In this document: positions 35,635-44,499 of the stretch, piece by piece
How positions within the stretch are numbered: the stretch's first letter is position 1
Layout of the letters: each line of letters begins with the position of its first letter
Assembly: GCA_910578975.1 (NCBI GenBank)
Contig: CAJTRZ010000010.1
Coordinates: forward strand, 24,672-88,671
DNA length: 64,000 nt
Origin: an uncultured Eubacterium sp.
Lineage (GTDB): Bacteria; Bacillota; Clostridia; Lachnospirales; Lachnospiraceae
Reading direction: 5' to 3'
The notes under the pieces: model-generated
Databases searched by the model: none
The model's input: only the letters and a program-made list of their open reading frames with translations
Told to the model about the DNA's origin: nothing
Made by a program: the position numbers and the translations under genes

Positions 35635-36288
35635 ATGGTAAAGATATTAATTGTTGAGGATGATGATGCCATTGCAAATTTAATCTATAAAAGCCTGATA
35701 GATGAAGGATATCATTGCAAATGTGCGTTTGATGGAGTACAGGGCTCAGATTATATTGAGAAAGAAAAATTTGATTTAGTTCTTCTTGACATTATGCTTC
35801 CTAAAGTGCATGGTTATGAGCTGCTCGAGTATCTAAAGCCAACAAATACACCGGTTATTTTTATTACTGCAAAGGGAAGTCTTGAGGATAAAATTAAAGG
35901 ATTGAAATTAGGGGCAGAAGATTATATTGTTAAGCCTTTTCAAGTAGGGGAATTACTGGCAAGGGTAGAGGTTGTGTTACGCAGATATGATAAAGGTGCA
36001 AAACAGATAGTTATTGGAAACGTAAGTATAGATATGGCTTCAAGGCAGGTATTTCAAAATGGAAAGGCCATAGAACTTACGATGAAAGAGTATGATTTGC
36101 TTTTAGAATTGGTAAGAAATAAAAATATAGCATTATATAGAGAGCAACTTTATGAGAAGGTCTGGAATGAGCCGTTTACAGGAGAAACCAGAACCTTAGA
36201 TTCACATATTCAGCGAATTAGAAGAAAACTTCACTGGGATGATAAAATAAAGACGGTATTTCGCATTGGTTACAGATTGGAGGATTAA
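35635..36288 (+). CDS. OmpR/PhoB-type response regulator
   Basis: A 217-residue two-domain regulator. The receiver domain has the acidic pocket EDDD at residues 8-11, the phospho-acceptor Asp52 in VLLDIMLP, the Thr/Ser of FITAKG and Lys of VKPF. The C-terminal winged helix shows LTMKEYDLLLELVRN and the DSHIQRIRRKLHWDDKIKTVFRIGYRLE ending. It is activated by the kinase encoded next, whose GTG start lies one base after this stop, so the pair is translationally coupled. The size and the VanR-like N-terminus suggest a cell-envelope stress role, which is inference. Confidence 0.93.
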   Translation: MVKILIVEDDDAIANLIYKSLIDEGYHCKCAFDGVQGSDYIEKEKFDLVLLDIMLPKVHGYELLEYLKPTNTPVIFITAKGSLEDKIKGLKLGAEDYIVKPFQVGELLARVEVVLRRYDKGAKQIVIGNVSIDMASRQVFQNGKAIELTMKEYDLLLELVRNKNIALYREQLYEKVWNEPFTGETRTLDSHIQRIRRKLHWDDKIKTVFRIGYRLED

Positions 36289-36289
36289 C

Positions 36290-37699
36290 GTGCGATTTTT
36301 TGCAAAAATATTTCTGTGTGGAACGATTGTACTTAGTATGACATTTTTATTTTCCGGTTATTATTTTATGAATTATTCTCTTGAAGAAAATTTGAAGAAG
36401 GAAAAAAATCTGGTTATCAGTCAGTATCAATATGATAAATTTACAATTCAGACCCGTCTACTTTCTGATGAGAATTTGTACGAAGAGTTATTACAAAAAA
36501 ATAGCAAAGTCACGTTACAAAGATTATTAGAGGATATTCAGGCGGTCTCAGCATTTTATTCAGAGAATAAAAAAGTTTTATATTCAGACATACAAAACAT
36601 GAATCAATCTTTTGTAAAAGAGTTATCTGACAGTACACAAAACTATAAATATTATCGGGAAGAAGATCGTTATTATTTGTTCATAGGAAGTATGATAGAT
36701 CAAAATCATAGATGCTACTTTATCACGAAAACGGATATCTCAGGAGTTTTGGAACAACATAAAAGTTTACAAAAGCAGTTTTATAAAATTTATGGTATCG
36801 CTCTTGGAATTGGTGTGATACTTTTATTTATTTTATCTGTTATTGTGACAGTACCTCTGAAAAAAATAACCGAGGCTGCAAACAGAATGGCAGGAGGTTC
36901 TTATAGTGAAAGAATTCATATAAGAGGAAATGATGAAATAGGAAAACTATCGAGGAGCTTTAATGTGATGGCAAATGCAGTGGAAGACAGGATAAAGGAA
37001 CTGTCTGAGCAGTCTAAGCGGAAAGAAGAGTTTGTCGAAAATTTTGCTCATGAACTGAAAACGCCATTAACATCAGTCATTGGATATGCGGACATGATAT
37101 ACCAACGTGATATGTCCAGAAAAGAAATAAAAGAGGCAGCATGGTTTATATGGAATGAAGGAATGCATTTAGAAGCTTTGTCCCATAAACTTATGGATTT
37201 GACAATTTTAAATAAACAGGACTTTATGTTGTGGGATATGGGAGCGGAAGAGGTAATCGGAGAGATTTTAAAAAGTCTGCAGCCTGTTTTAAAGAAAAAT
37301 AACGTTATAATTGAGACAAAAATAGAAAACGCATATATCAAGGCAGAGTATGATTTATTAAAGATGTTATTGTTTAATCTGATTGATAATGCAAACAAAG
37401 CAGACGCAGATTTCATAAAGGTGTCAGGAACAATCAAGGAAGAACGTTATGAAATTGCTATCGAGGATAATGGTACAGGGATGGCAGAAGAAGAACTAGT
37501 CAAAGTTACAGAGCCTTTTTATATGGTAGATAAGTCACGTTCGAGAAGGAAACATGGAGCAGGATTAGGTCTGGCATTGGCAACGAAAATTGCGGAGATA
37601 CATGGCAGTCAGCTGTATTTTGAAAGTGAGAAAGGAAAAGGATGCAGAGTCAGCTTCTTTTTAATGTGCCAGAAAGGCGGTAAAAAGGATGAAAAATAA
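36290..37699 (+). CDS. Sensor histidine kinase
   Basis: A 469-residue membrane kinase. Helix 1 is at about residues 5-27, an extracytoplasmic sensor of about 135 residues follows, and helix 2 lies at about 165-188. A HAMP linker (KKITEAANRMAGGSYSERI) comes next, then the H-box FAHELKTPLTSVIGY with the phospho-His near 254. The ATPase domain has N-box NLIDNANKA, G1 EDNGTGM and G2 HGAGLGLAL. GTG 36290 follows TTGGAGGA by five bases; a TTG 24 bases earlier is less likely. It overlaps the next gene by eleven bases, so the three-gene unit regulator-kinase-membrane protein is one system. Confidence 0.92.
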   Translation: MRFFAKIFLCGTIVLSMTFLFSGYYFMNYSLEENLKKEKNLVISQYQYDKFTIQTRLLSDENLYEELLQKNSKVTLQRLLEDIQAVSAFYSENKKVLYSDIQNMNQSFVKELSDSTQNYKYYREEDRYYLFIGSMIDQNHRCYFITKTDISGVLEQHKSLQKQFYKIYGIALGIGVILLFILSVIVTVPLKKITEAANRMAGGSYSERIHIRGNDEIGKLSRSFNVMANAVEDRIKELSEQSKRKEEFVENFAHELKTPLTSVIGYADMIYQRDMSRKEIKEAAWFIWNEGMHLEALSHKLMDLTILNKQDFMLWDMGAEEVIGEILKSLQPVLKKNNVIIETKIENAYIKAEYDLLKMLLFNLIDNANKADADFIKVSGTIKEERYEIAIEDNGTGMAEEELVKVTEPFYMVDKSRSRRKHGAGLGLALATKIAEIHGSQLYFESEKGKGCRVSFFLMCQKGGKKDEK

Positions 37700-38432
37700 G
37701 ATTTCTATAATATTGGTTTTTATAATTACTTTGTTGGTATTAGTTGGGGGATTATTTATTATGCAGCAAAGATTAGACACCCAGAGTGTAAGACTCCTAA
37801 ATGAAAAGTTAAATAGTAAGGAAACGATATTTCGTTCAAATAGTGAAAAAAAAGAATTAAATAAGAAATTTTTAACAAAAAATGAACTGGTTGAAGTAGT
37901 GCATAGTATGGAAAATAAAAAAAATATGAGACCTCATGAACCGGTAAAAGGGCAGTTATCAATGAATCAGGCAATTACTAAAGGAAAAGAATGGGTTCAA
38001 AAATTATTTTCTACAAAAATTCAAACTTATAAAAAAGTCAGTGCAAATTTGTGTACAAATGATTCGGCAGGAATTAATAAAATACCCGGAATATTATATG
38101 GTTTTTGGGAAGTTAAGTTCGAAAAGAAAAATTTGATGGTAAAGATGAGCATCCATAGTGTTACAGGTCAGTTGCTGGGAATTGAAGTTTATTCTTATAA
38201 TAAGCAATTAAAATCAAGCTATAAAAATCCTGAAAAAATATTAGCAGGGTACGTAAGATCATTAAATATGAAAAGTAATACCTGTATTTATACAGAAGGA
38301 GGATTGTATGAAAAAATTGCTGATGGAGATTTATATGCAGTCCTTGAAATAGGAAGTGTTCAGATATCGACAAAAAGCAGGAAATATGACTTTGATGGAG
38401 TCATGGCGTTACATCTGGTGCCGGAAATTTAA
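37689..38432 (+). CDS. Membrane-anchored extracytoplasmic protein linked to the two-component system
   Basis: A 247-residue protein I do not recognise. One hydrophobic segment at about residues 5-26 looks like a membrane anchor or uncleaved signal. It is followed by a charged linker and a mixed alpha/beta domain; MNQAITKGKEWVQKLF and KMSIHSVTGQLLGIEVYSY vaguely recall PepSY/YcdB-type folds, which often sit outside the membrane and inhibit proteases or tune kinases. Its eleven-base overlap with the kinase gene implies a partner or target role, for example binding the kinase sensor domain. That is inference only. Confidence 0.65.
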   Translation: MKNKISIILVFIITLLVLVGGLFIMQQRLDTQSVRLLNEKLNSKETIFRSNSEKKELNKKFLTKNELVEVVHSMENKKNMRPHEPVKGQLSMNQAITKGKEWVQKLFSTKIQTYKKVSANLCTNDSAGINKIPGILYGFWEVKFEKKNLMVKMSIHSVTGQLLGIEVYSYNKQLKSSYKNPEKILAGYVRSLNMKSNTCIYTEGGLYEKIADGDLYAVLEIGSVQISTKSRKYDFDGVMALHLVPEI

Positions 38433-38558
38433 TTATTTTGCAGTTATTAGAAAAATTATTTACAAGTATAACACAATTCTACCGAAAGCCGGTGACATCT
38501 TCCTGTTATGCTCTGTATGAAATGAAAATGTTTTATACGAGAATAAGGAGAATGGGTC

Positions 38559-39353
38559 ATGGCAAAATATTTTTATGAAGGAAATTTAAATGAACAGGAG
38601 AATTATCATAAAAAAGGGAAGATTGAGTATTATATTCGCGGAACAGTAAAAGTAAACGGAAGAGTATATGAACGTTATGGAATAAAGACACATTTTATTG
38701 AAGTTAATGAGGATTACATTGCATTAATCAGACAATATGTCATACCATTTATAGAAAATGGAGATATATTAAGTATCAGTGAGAAAGTTATTTCCATATG
38801 TCAGGGAAATATTAAAAAAATGAAAGATGTTCACGTATCCCGGCTTACAAAGCGAATCAGCCGATTTGGGAAAAAGACAGTGAGTGGCATAGGAATTACG
38901 GAACCGTATAAGTTACAGTTGATGGTTGACATGAATGGCTGGGGGAAAATTCTGTTGGCGGGAGCTGTGGGACTGCTTGGGAAACTTGTTGGGAAAAGAG
39001 GGGTATTTTATAAGATTTTAGGTGAGGAAACAGCTGGAATAGATGGATTTTACAGCCATTCGGCTTTTGAGCAATATCATAATATGGCAGTACTTATGCC
39101 TAGGGAACCTGACAGGGTATGTAACGAGATATACGAAAAATGTGGAATACCGGCAATGATAGTGGATGCCAATGATATCAGTGTCTGCATATTAGGAAGG
39201 GCGGAGGTGTTAGAAGAAATAACAGATGAGAGACTGGCAGATTATATTGCGGATAATCCGGCAGGTCAGGATGACGAACTTACTCCGTTTATTATTATAA
39301 GGGACATTACAGGGAAAACACCACAACCATATACACCAAAAAAGCCTAAATAA
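38559..39353 (+). CDS. F420-0:gamma-glutamyl ligase-like protein (CofE family)
   Basis: A 264-residue protein of the F420 ligase family. Recognised by the GTVKVNGRVYERYGIKTHFI start, the DILSISEKVISICQG segment (ligand loop with Ser-Glu-Lys), KPYKLQ-like GITEPYKLQLMVD, and VDANDISVCILG near the end. Classical CofE adds glutamates to coenzyme F420. No other F420 gene is visible and such anaerobes are not known to make F420, so the true substrate is probably a different carboxylate. It has its own ribosome binding site AAGGAG, and a terminator directly follows. Confidence 0.75.
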   Translation: MAKYFYEGNLNEQENYHKKGKIEYYIRGTVKVNGRVYERYGIKTHFIEVNEDYIALIRQYVIPFIENGDILSISEKVISICQGNIKKMKDVHVSRLTKRISRFGKKTVSGIGITEPYKLQLMVDMNGWGKILLAGAVGLLGKLVGKRGVFYKILGEETAGIDGFYSHSAFEQYHNMAVLMPREPDRVCNEIYEKCGIPAMIVDANDISVCILGRAEVLEEITDERLADYIADNPAGQDDELTPFIIIRDITGKTPQPYTPKKPK

Positions 39354-39359
39354 TAGTTT

Positions 39360-39398
39360 ACCTGCATATATTAAAATAAATATGTGCAGGTGTTTTTT
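39360..39398 (+). terminator. Terminator hairpin that also contains the next gene's ribosome binding site
   Basis: ACCTGCATATATT (39360-39372) pairs, with one G-U, with AAATATGTGCAGGT (39378-39391), followed by GTTTTTT. The AGGTG at the end of the 3' arm is the only Shine-Dalgarno-like sequence for ATG 39399. Confidence 0.75.
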
Positions 39399-40544
39399 AT
39401 GCAGATTTATGTAGTAACAGCAGGAGATAATGTAGATAGAATCGCAGAACAGTTTGGTGTTAGTGTAGAGTCGTTAATTTATGACAACCAGCTGGTGGCT
39501 CCGTACAGACTGGCAGTGGGGCAGGCTTTATTAATAGATGATGGAGGAATTAGAGAAAATAGAAAAAGTGCATATTTCAGAGGATTTGCATATCCTTTTA
39601 TCAGTCAATATGTTTTAGAGCAGACATTAGCATCGTTGTCAGAACTGGCGGTGTTTTCTTATGGTTTTACAAGAGAGGGAAATCTGATTGCACCGGCTTT
39701 AGATGATACTTTTATGATAGAAGCATCGCTGAGAAACAGGGCAGAACCAATATTAACACTTACTCCATTTGATGCATCCGGAAAATTTAGTAACGAATTA
39801 ATCTCAGCAGTAATTAATAATCCTGATGCAGTTAGTACTTTGATTGGAGAGCTGCTTCAGACAATGCAGCAAAAGGGATTTTTAGGGGTAGATATTGATT
39901 TTGAATATATAAAAGCACAGGATAGAGATACTTTTGTAGAGTTTGTGAGAAGTGTTACAGAAACGATGAATGAAAATGGGTATTCTGTTTCAGTGGATCT
40001 TGCTCCCAAAGTAAGTGCAGACCAGCCGGGCTTGTTATATGAAGGGAAGAATTATAGAGCGTTGGGAGCGATTGCCAACAGCGTTTTGGTAATGACTTAT
40101 GAGTGGGGGTATACTTATGGGCCGCCCATGGCTGTCGCGCCCATTAATAAAGTACGTCAGGTATTAGATTATGCAGTGACAGAAATTGAATCGACAAAGA
40201 TTAATATGGGAATTCCAAACTATGGATATGACTGGCCGCTGCCATATGAAAAAGGAATTACAAAAGCAAGAACTTTGGGAAATATAGAGGCAGTCCAGCT
40301 GGCGATTGGGCAAGGAGCAGAAATACAGTTTGATCAGGTGGCAATGAGTCCTTATTTTCGTTATACAGATAATGGGGTAGAACATGAGGTGTGGTTTGAA
40401 GACCCAAGAAGCATCAGTGCAAAACTGGAGTTAATATATGAGTACAATCTTAGAGGGGCATCTTATTGGCAGATTATGCAGTTATTTCGCAGTAATTGGC
40501 TGTTAGTGGATTATAATTTTGATGTTGTAAAAATGCTTGTATAA
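39399..40544 (+). CDS. LysM/GH18 glycosidase, spore-germination YaaH/SleL type
   Basis: A 381-residue protein. Residues 2-46 form a LysM peptidoglycan-binding domain (IYVVTAGDNVDRIAEQFGVS). The rest is a GH18 barrel in which DIDFE at residues 165-169 gives the DxDxE catalytic motif with Glu169 as acid. The C-terminal SYWQIMQLFRSNWLLVDYNFDV is typical of the YaaH/SleL group, which cleaves N-acetylglucosaminyl bonds in spore cortex or is carried by spore coats. No signal peptide is present, as expected for a coat protein made in the mother cell. The start lies immediately after a terminator T-run. Confidence 0.85.
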   Translation: MQIYVVTAGDNVDRIAEQFGVSVESLIYDNQLVAPYRLAVGQALLIDDGGIRENRKSAYFRGFAYPFISQYVLEQTLASLSELAVFSYGFTREGNLIAPALDDTFMIEASLRNRAEPILTLTPFDASGKFSNELISAVINNPDAVSTLIGELLQTMQQKGFLGVDIDFEYIKAQDRDTFVEFVRSVTETMNENGYSVSVDLAPKVSADQPGLLYEGKNYRALGAIANSVLVMTYEWGYTYGPPMAVAPINKVRQVLDYAVTEIESTKINMGIPNYGYDWPLPYEKGITKARTLGNIEAVQLAIGQGAEIQFDQVAMSPYFRYTDNGVEHEVWFEDPRSISAKLELIYEYNLRGASYWQIMQLFRSNWLLVDYNFDVVKMLV

Positions 40545-40652
40545 AAAGTGAATATTTTAACATTCTCAGTTTATATATTTTTGACAAAATAACAATTTTT
40601 TATGATTTTGCATACTTTATAATAACTTTAATTTATAAAGGAGTAATATTGT

Positions 40653-41393
40653 ATGTGGACTATAAATGTACATGCGGGTCATAATCCGGATGGGAAAATC
40701 GGAAGTGGTGCTGTAGGACTGATAAAGGAGTCAAAGGAAAATAGAAAGGTACTAAAACAGGTTATAAAATATCTGAGAGTGTTTGGATTTAAGGTGTATG
40801 ACTGTACTGTAAATGATGGAAAAAGTCAAATTGACATTTTAGAAAAGATTGTGAAAAAGTGTAATGCCCACAAAGCTGATTTAGATGTCTCGATTCATTT
40901 TAATAATGGAAGAAATGATGAAAAGGGGGATGGAGAAACCGGAGGAGTAGAAGTTCTGGTATATAGTAAGGAACTGGGACCTATAAAATCTGCAAAAGAA
41001 GTATGCAAGTCAATCGCAAGATTAGGCTTCCGAAACCGTGGAATAAAATATCGACCGGAATTAATGTTTTTAAATGCAACAAAAGCACCAGCGATGTTAA
41101 TTGAATGCTGTTTTATTGATGATGCAGATGATGTAAAATTATATAATTATAAAAAAATGGGGCAGGCAATTGCAGAGGGGATTGTAAATAGTTATTGCCC
41201 ATATGATGTGATAACTACAAAAAAAGGTGTGAAAGAGAGAAATAAACCATCAAGGAAATACACATTAATGGGTAAATTAAAAAAGGGGACCTGGTGTATT
41301 ATAGAAAAAGTAAGAATTGTAAATGGCATCAGTTATGGAAAGAGAAAAAAGAGAAAAACATGGATTAAAATGAGAAATACAAAAGAAAAATAA
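40653..41393 (+). CDS. N-acetylmuramoyl-L-alanine amidase (Amidase_3) with SH3-like tail
   Basis: A 246-residue zinc amidase that cuts the bond between muramic acid and L-alanine. INVHAGHNPDG supplies the first Zn histidine (His10), a glutamate in the KESKEN turn the second ligand, VSIHFN the third, and the catalytic glutamate lies in MLIECCF. It has no signal peptide, so it is a mother-cell or phage-like lysin type rather than a secreted autolysin. The C-terminal KYTLMGKLKKGTWCIIEKV segment looks like a small SH3-type domain. AAAGGAG precedes the start; a TATAAT is at 40618-40623 but no clean -35 fits it. Confidence 0.82.
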   Translation: MWTINVHAGHNPDGKIGSGAVGLIKESKENRKVLKQVIKYLRVFGFKVYDCTVNDGKSQIDILEKIVKKCNAHKADLDVSIHFNNGRNDEKGDGETGGVEVLVYSKELGPIKSAKEVCKSIARLGFRNRGIKYRPELMFLNATKAPAMLIECCFIDDADDVKLYNYKKMGQAIAEGIVNSYCPYDVITTKKGVKERNKPSRKYTLMGKLKKGTWCIIEKVRIVNGISYGKRKKRKTWIKMRNTKEK

Positions 41394-41408
41394 AAATTCA
41401 ACTAATCT

Positions 41409-41448
41409 TACAAAATGTAGATTGTTTTTCGTTTTGTATTTTGTTATG
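41409..41448 (+). terminator. Weak terminator-like hairpin after the amidase gene
   Basis: TACAAAA (41409-41415) pairs with TTTTGTA (41432-41438), followed by TTTTGTT. The stem is AT-rich and short, so efficiency is doubtful. Confidence 0.4.
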
Positions 41449-41502
41449 TTTAAATAATAAAAATTACAAATATCCCAATATAGTACAAAGGAGAAAAGAA
41501 AT

Positions 41503-42354
41503 ATGTTTTTTTCATGGAACCAAATGTTATTATTGTTTTTTATATATTCCTTTTTAGGATGGTGTGTAGAAGTATCTTTTGTAGCTGTAACAGTAGGAAA
41601 GGTAGTAAACAGAGGATTTTTAAATGGACCGGTATGCCCAATTTATGGTAGTGGAATGCTTGGTGTGCTGGTCCTTCTATTACCTACAAAAGATAATCTG
41701 CTTCTTTTATTTTTAGGAGGGATGCTGATTTGTTCGGCAGTAGAATTATTTGGTGGATGGATATTAGATAAAATTTTTCATATGAGGTGGTGGGATTATT
41801 CTGACAGACCATTTAATGTAGGAGGATATATCTGTTTATCTTTTAGTATTATGTGGGGGCTGGCAGTGGTTTTTGCTGTAAAGTTTGTTCATATTCCGCT
41901 AATGGCAGTGATAAAGCGAATTCCATATTTTGTGCAGATTATTTTGATTGTTGTATTTGGAATTATAATGCTTATTGATTTTATAATGACTTTAAAGAAA
42001 TTAATTGGAATAAAAAATAGTTTAGGACAGTTGGAGAAGATTGCAGAGGATTTGCGTAGTATTGGAGACCAATTAAAAGATGTAATCGGGAATTCAGCCA
42101 TTGAAGTAAAAGATAAAGCAGAACAAAGTAAAGAGAAAATAGATGAGATGGCAGTGGAAACGAAAAAGAAGCTGCAAAGCAGACAGGAAGAGTTAGAAAT
42201 ATATTCATTACGCCATACGAATAAAATTCATAAACATAGAAAATATTTACGAAATTCACTAGTAGCATTGAATAAATCGGGAAAGCGTATTAAAATACTA
42301 GAGTATATAAAAGAAATAAAAATGGAATCAAAGGAGAATAACTTGGATTCGTAA
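41503..42354 (+). CDS. CmpB-type putative ABC transporter permease (membrane protein)
   Basis: A 283-residue protein. Five to six membrane helices occupy residues 1-165, with the family hallmarks SFLGWCVEVSFV, NRGFLNGPVCPIYGSG and GWILDKIFHMRWWDYSDRPFNVGGYICL. A coiled-coil-like charged region follows (about 170-235, with KDKAEQSKEKIDEM). The family is annotated as an ABC permease, but no ATPase gene is near and transport is unproven. AAAGGAG precedes the ATG. The next gene, argF, begins twenty bases after it and may be cotranscribed. Confidence 0.75.
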   Translation: MFFSWNQMLLLFFIYSFLGWCVEVSFVAVTVGKVVNRGFLNGPVCPIYGSGMLGVLVLLLPTKDNLLLLFLGGMLICSAVELFGGWILDKIFHMRWWDYSDRPFNVGGYICLSFSIMWGLAVVFAVKFVHIPLMAVIKRIPYFVQIILIVVFGIIMLIDFIMTLKKLIGIKNSLGQLEKIAEDLRSIGDQLKDVIGNSAIEVKDKAEQSKEKIDEMAVETKKKLQSRQEELEIYSLRHTNKIHKHRKYLRNSLVALNKSGKRIKILEYIKEIKMESKENNLDS

Positions 42355-42373
42355 GATGATACAGGAGGATACA

Positions 42374-43369
42374 ATGGATTTTAAAGGCAGACATTTTTTA
42401 AAGCTATTAGATTTTACACCGGAAGAGATAGGAGCATTAATTGATCTTGCTGCAGAACTCAAAGCAAAGAAGAAAGCAGGGGAGTTGGTGGATGTTTTAA
42501 AAGGAAAAAATATTGCGGTAATTTTTGAAAAAACCAGTACCCGTACGAGATGTTCTTTTGAAGTGGCAGCTCATGATTTAGGTATGGGTGTTACATATTT
42601 AGACCCGTCAGGTTCACAGATCGGAAAGAAAGAAAGTATTGCAGATACAGCCAGAGTGTTAGGCCGTATGTTTGATGGAATTGAATATAGAGGATTTGGA
42701 CAAGACTTGGTAGAAGAGCTTGCTAAGCATGCAGGTGTTCCAGTCTGGAATGGTCTGACAAATGAATTTCACCCAACACAGATTCTGGCAGACTTTCTTA
42801 CATTAAAAGAGAAGTTTGGAACATTAGAAGGATTAAAATTTGTATATATGGGTGATGCCCGTTACAATATGGGAAATTCATTAATGGTAGGCTGTGCAAA
42901 AATGGGAATGCATTTTGTAGGCTGTGCGCCGAAGAAATATCAGCCAGATGAAGAATTAGTAAAACAGTGCAGAGAGATTGCAAAAGAGACAGGAGCAGTC
43001 ATTGAATTTGAAGAAGATCCTATGGTAGCGACAAAGAATGCTGATACTATTTATACGGATGTATGGGTATCTATGGGTGAACCGGATGAAGTATGGGAAG
43101 AACGTATCGGTGACCTTCTTTCGTATAGAGTAACGATGGATTTAATAAATAATGCAAATGCAGGAGTGGTATTTATGCATTGTCTGCCGGCATTCCATGA
43201 TCTGAAAACAACAATCGGAAAAGAGATTAACAAAAAGTTTGGGCTGGACTGCATGGAAGTAACAGATGAGGTATTTGAATCAAAACATTCTGTAGTGTTT
43301 GATGAGGCAGAAAACAGAATGCATACCATTAAGGCAGTTATGGCAGCTACTCTTGGAGCAGAATTATGA
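42374..43369 (+). CDS. argF: Ornithine carbamoyltransferase
   Basis: A 331-residue transcarbamylase. Carbamoyl phosphate site STRTRCSFE, HPTQ (in FHPTQILADF) and ornithine loop HCLPAFHD are all present, with a SMGEPDE loop. It makes citrulline from carbamoyl phosphate and ornithine, or works in reverse in arginine breakdown; context does not tell which, and no arcA or arcC is near. ATG 42374 follows CAGGAGG; an in-frame start at 42356 is unlikely. It overlaps sbcD by four bases (ATGA), an arrangement that couples two unrelated functions. Confidence 0.95.
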   Translation: MDFKGRHFLKLLDFTPEEIGALIDLAAELKAKKKAGELVDVLKGKNIAVIFEKTSTRTRCSFEVAAHDLGMGVTYLDPSGSQIGKKESIADTARVLGRMFDGIEYRGFGQDLVEELAKHAGVPVWNGLTNEFHPTQILADFLTLKEKFGTLEGLKFVYMGDARYNMGNSLMVGCAKMGMHFVGCAPKKYQPDEELVKQCREIAKETGAVIEFEEDPMVATKNADTIYTDVWVSMGEPDEVWEERIGDLLSYRVTMDLINNANAGVVFMHCLPAFHDLKTTIGKEINKKFGLDCMEVTDEVFESKHSVVFDEAENRMHTIKAVMAATLGAEL

Positions 43370-44499
43370 GATTTTTACATTTAGCAGATCTTCATCTTGG
43401 AAAACGTGTGAATGAGTTTTCCATGATAGAAGATCAGAAGTATGTTTTAAAACAGGTATTAAATATAGTGGAAGAATATAATGTGCAGTCTGTGCTGATG
43501 GCAGGGGATATCTATGATAAGTCTGTGCCATCGGCAGAGGCTGTTCTTTTACTCAATGATTTTTTAACAGAATTATCAAAGAGAGAAATTATAACTTTTG
43601 TTATCAGTGGGAATCATGACAGTGCGGAACGAATTGGATTTGGTTCGGATATTATGAGTCTGGCAGGAATTTACATGGCAAAGCCATATGATGGGAAAGT
43701 AGAACAGATAGTAATGAAAGATGAATATGGAGAACTTTGTGTTTATATGCTTCCTTTTATAAAACCTGCTATAGTAAAGCATGCACATAAGGAAGACGAG
43801 ATTACCACCTATGATGATGCTATGTCAGTAGTAATGAAAAATATAGATCTAGATAAGAGAAAAAGAAATATTCTAATTGCACATCAGTATGTCAGTGGGG
43901 CAGATCGATGTGATTCAGAAAATATATCGATTGGCGGAATTGACGAAGTATCTGCCGGACATTTTAAAGATTTTGATTATGTTGCACTGGGACATTTGCA
44001 TGGTCCTCAGCATGTGTGTTCTGAAAATATCCGATATGCAGGGACATTATTAAAATACTCTTTCTCAGAGGTGCATCATCATAAAAACGCATTGATTGTT
44101 GATATAGGAGAAGAAGGAGTAATAAATTTTGAGAAAATAGACATAAAACCATTACATGATATGCGGGAGTTGAAAGGTACTTATAATGAACTGACTGCGA
44201 AAACATTTTATCAAGATATGGATGTAGAGGATTATTTTCATATTACATTGACAGATGAGGAGGATAAAGTAAACGCACTGGAATTACTTAGAACAATTTA
44301 TCCCAATATTATGAAATTAGACTATGATAATCAAAGGACAAGACAAAACTGTGAAGTTATGTTGGCTGAAAAAATGGAAGAAAAATCGCCTTTGAATTTA
44401 TTTGAAGAGTTTTATGAAATGCAGAGTAATGTGCCAATGACAAATGAACAAAAAGCATTCATAAAGGAAATGGTACAAAAAATATGGGAGGTGGAATAA
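43366..44499 (+). CDS. sbcD: DNA repair exonuclease SbcD
   Basis: A 377-residue calcineurin-like nuclease. Motifs in order: HLADLHLGK (metal Asp and His), GDIYDKS, GNHDSAER, HQYV, and GHLH. With SbcC it forms the complex that opens hairpins and blocked DNA ends and takes part in double-strand break repair. Length is close to that of B. subtilis SbcD. It is followed immediately by sbcC, with the stop and the TTG start adjoining. Unlike some Clostridia no other repair genes flank the pair. Confidence 0.94.
   Translation: MRFLHLADLHLGKRVNEFSMIEDQKYVLKQVLNIVEEYNVQSVLMAGDIYDKSVPSAEAVLLLNDFLTELSKREIITFVISGNHDSAERIGFGSDIMSLAGIYMAKPYDGKVEQIVMKDEYGELCVYMLPFIKPAIVKHAHKEDEITTYDDAMSVVMKNIDLDKRKRNILIAHQYVSGADRCDSENISIGGIDEVSAGHFKDFDYVALGHLHGPQHVCSENIRYAGTLLKYSFSEVHHHKNALIVDIGEEGVINFEKIDIKPLHDMRELKGTYNELTAKTFYQDMDVEDYFHITLTDEEDKVNALELLRTIYPNIMKLDYDNQRTRQNCEVMLAEKMEEKSPLNLFEEFYEMQSNVPMTNEQKAFIKEMVQKIWEVE

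Noticed and set aside
16796..39353. FrhB-like protein and F420-ligase-like protein taken together as an F420 system
   Set aside because: They are over 20 kb apart, in different operons, and each belongs to a family subgroup common in organisms without F420.
40581..40623. TTGACA and TATAAT upstream of the amidase as one promoter
   Set aside because: They are 31 bases apart. The TATAAT may be used with another factor, but no -35 fits.
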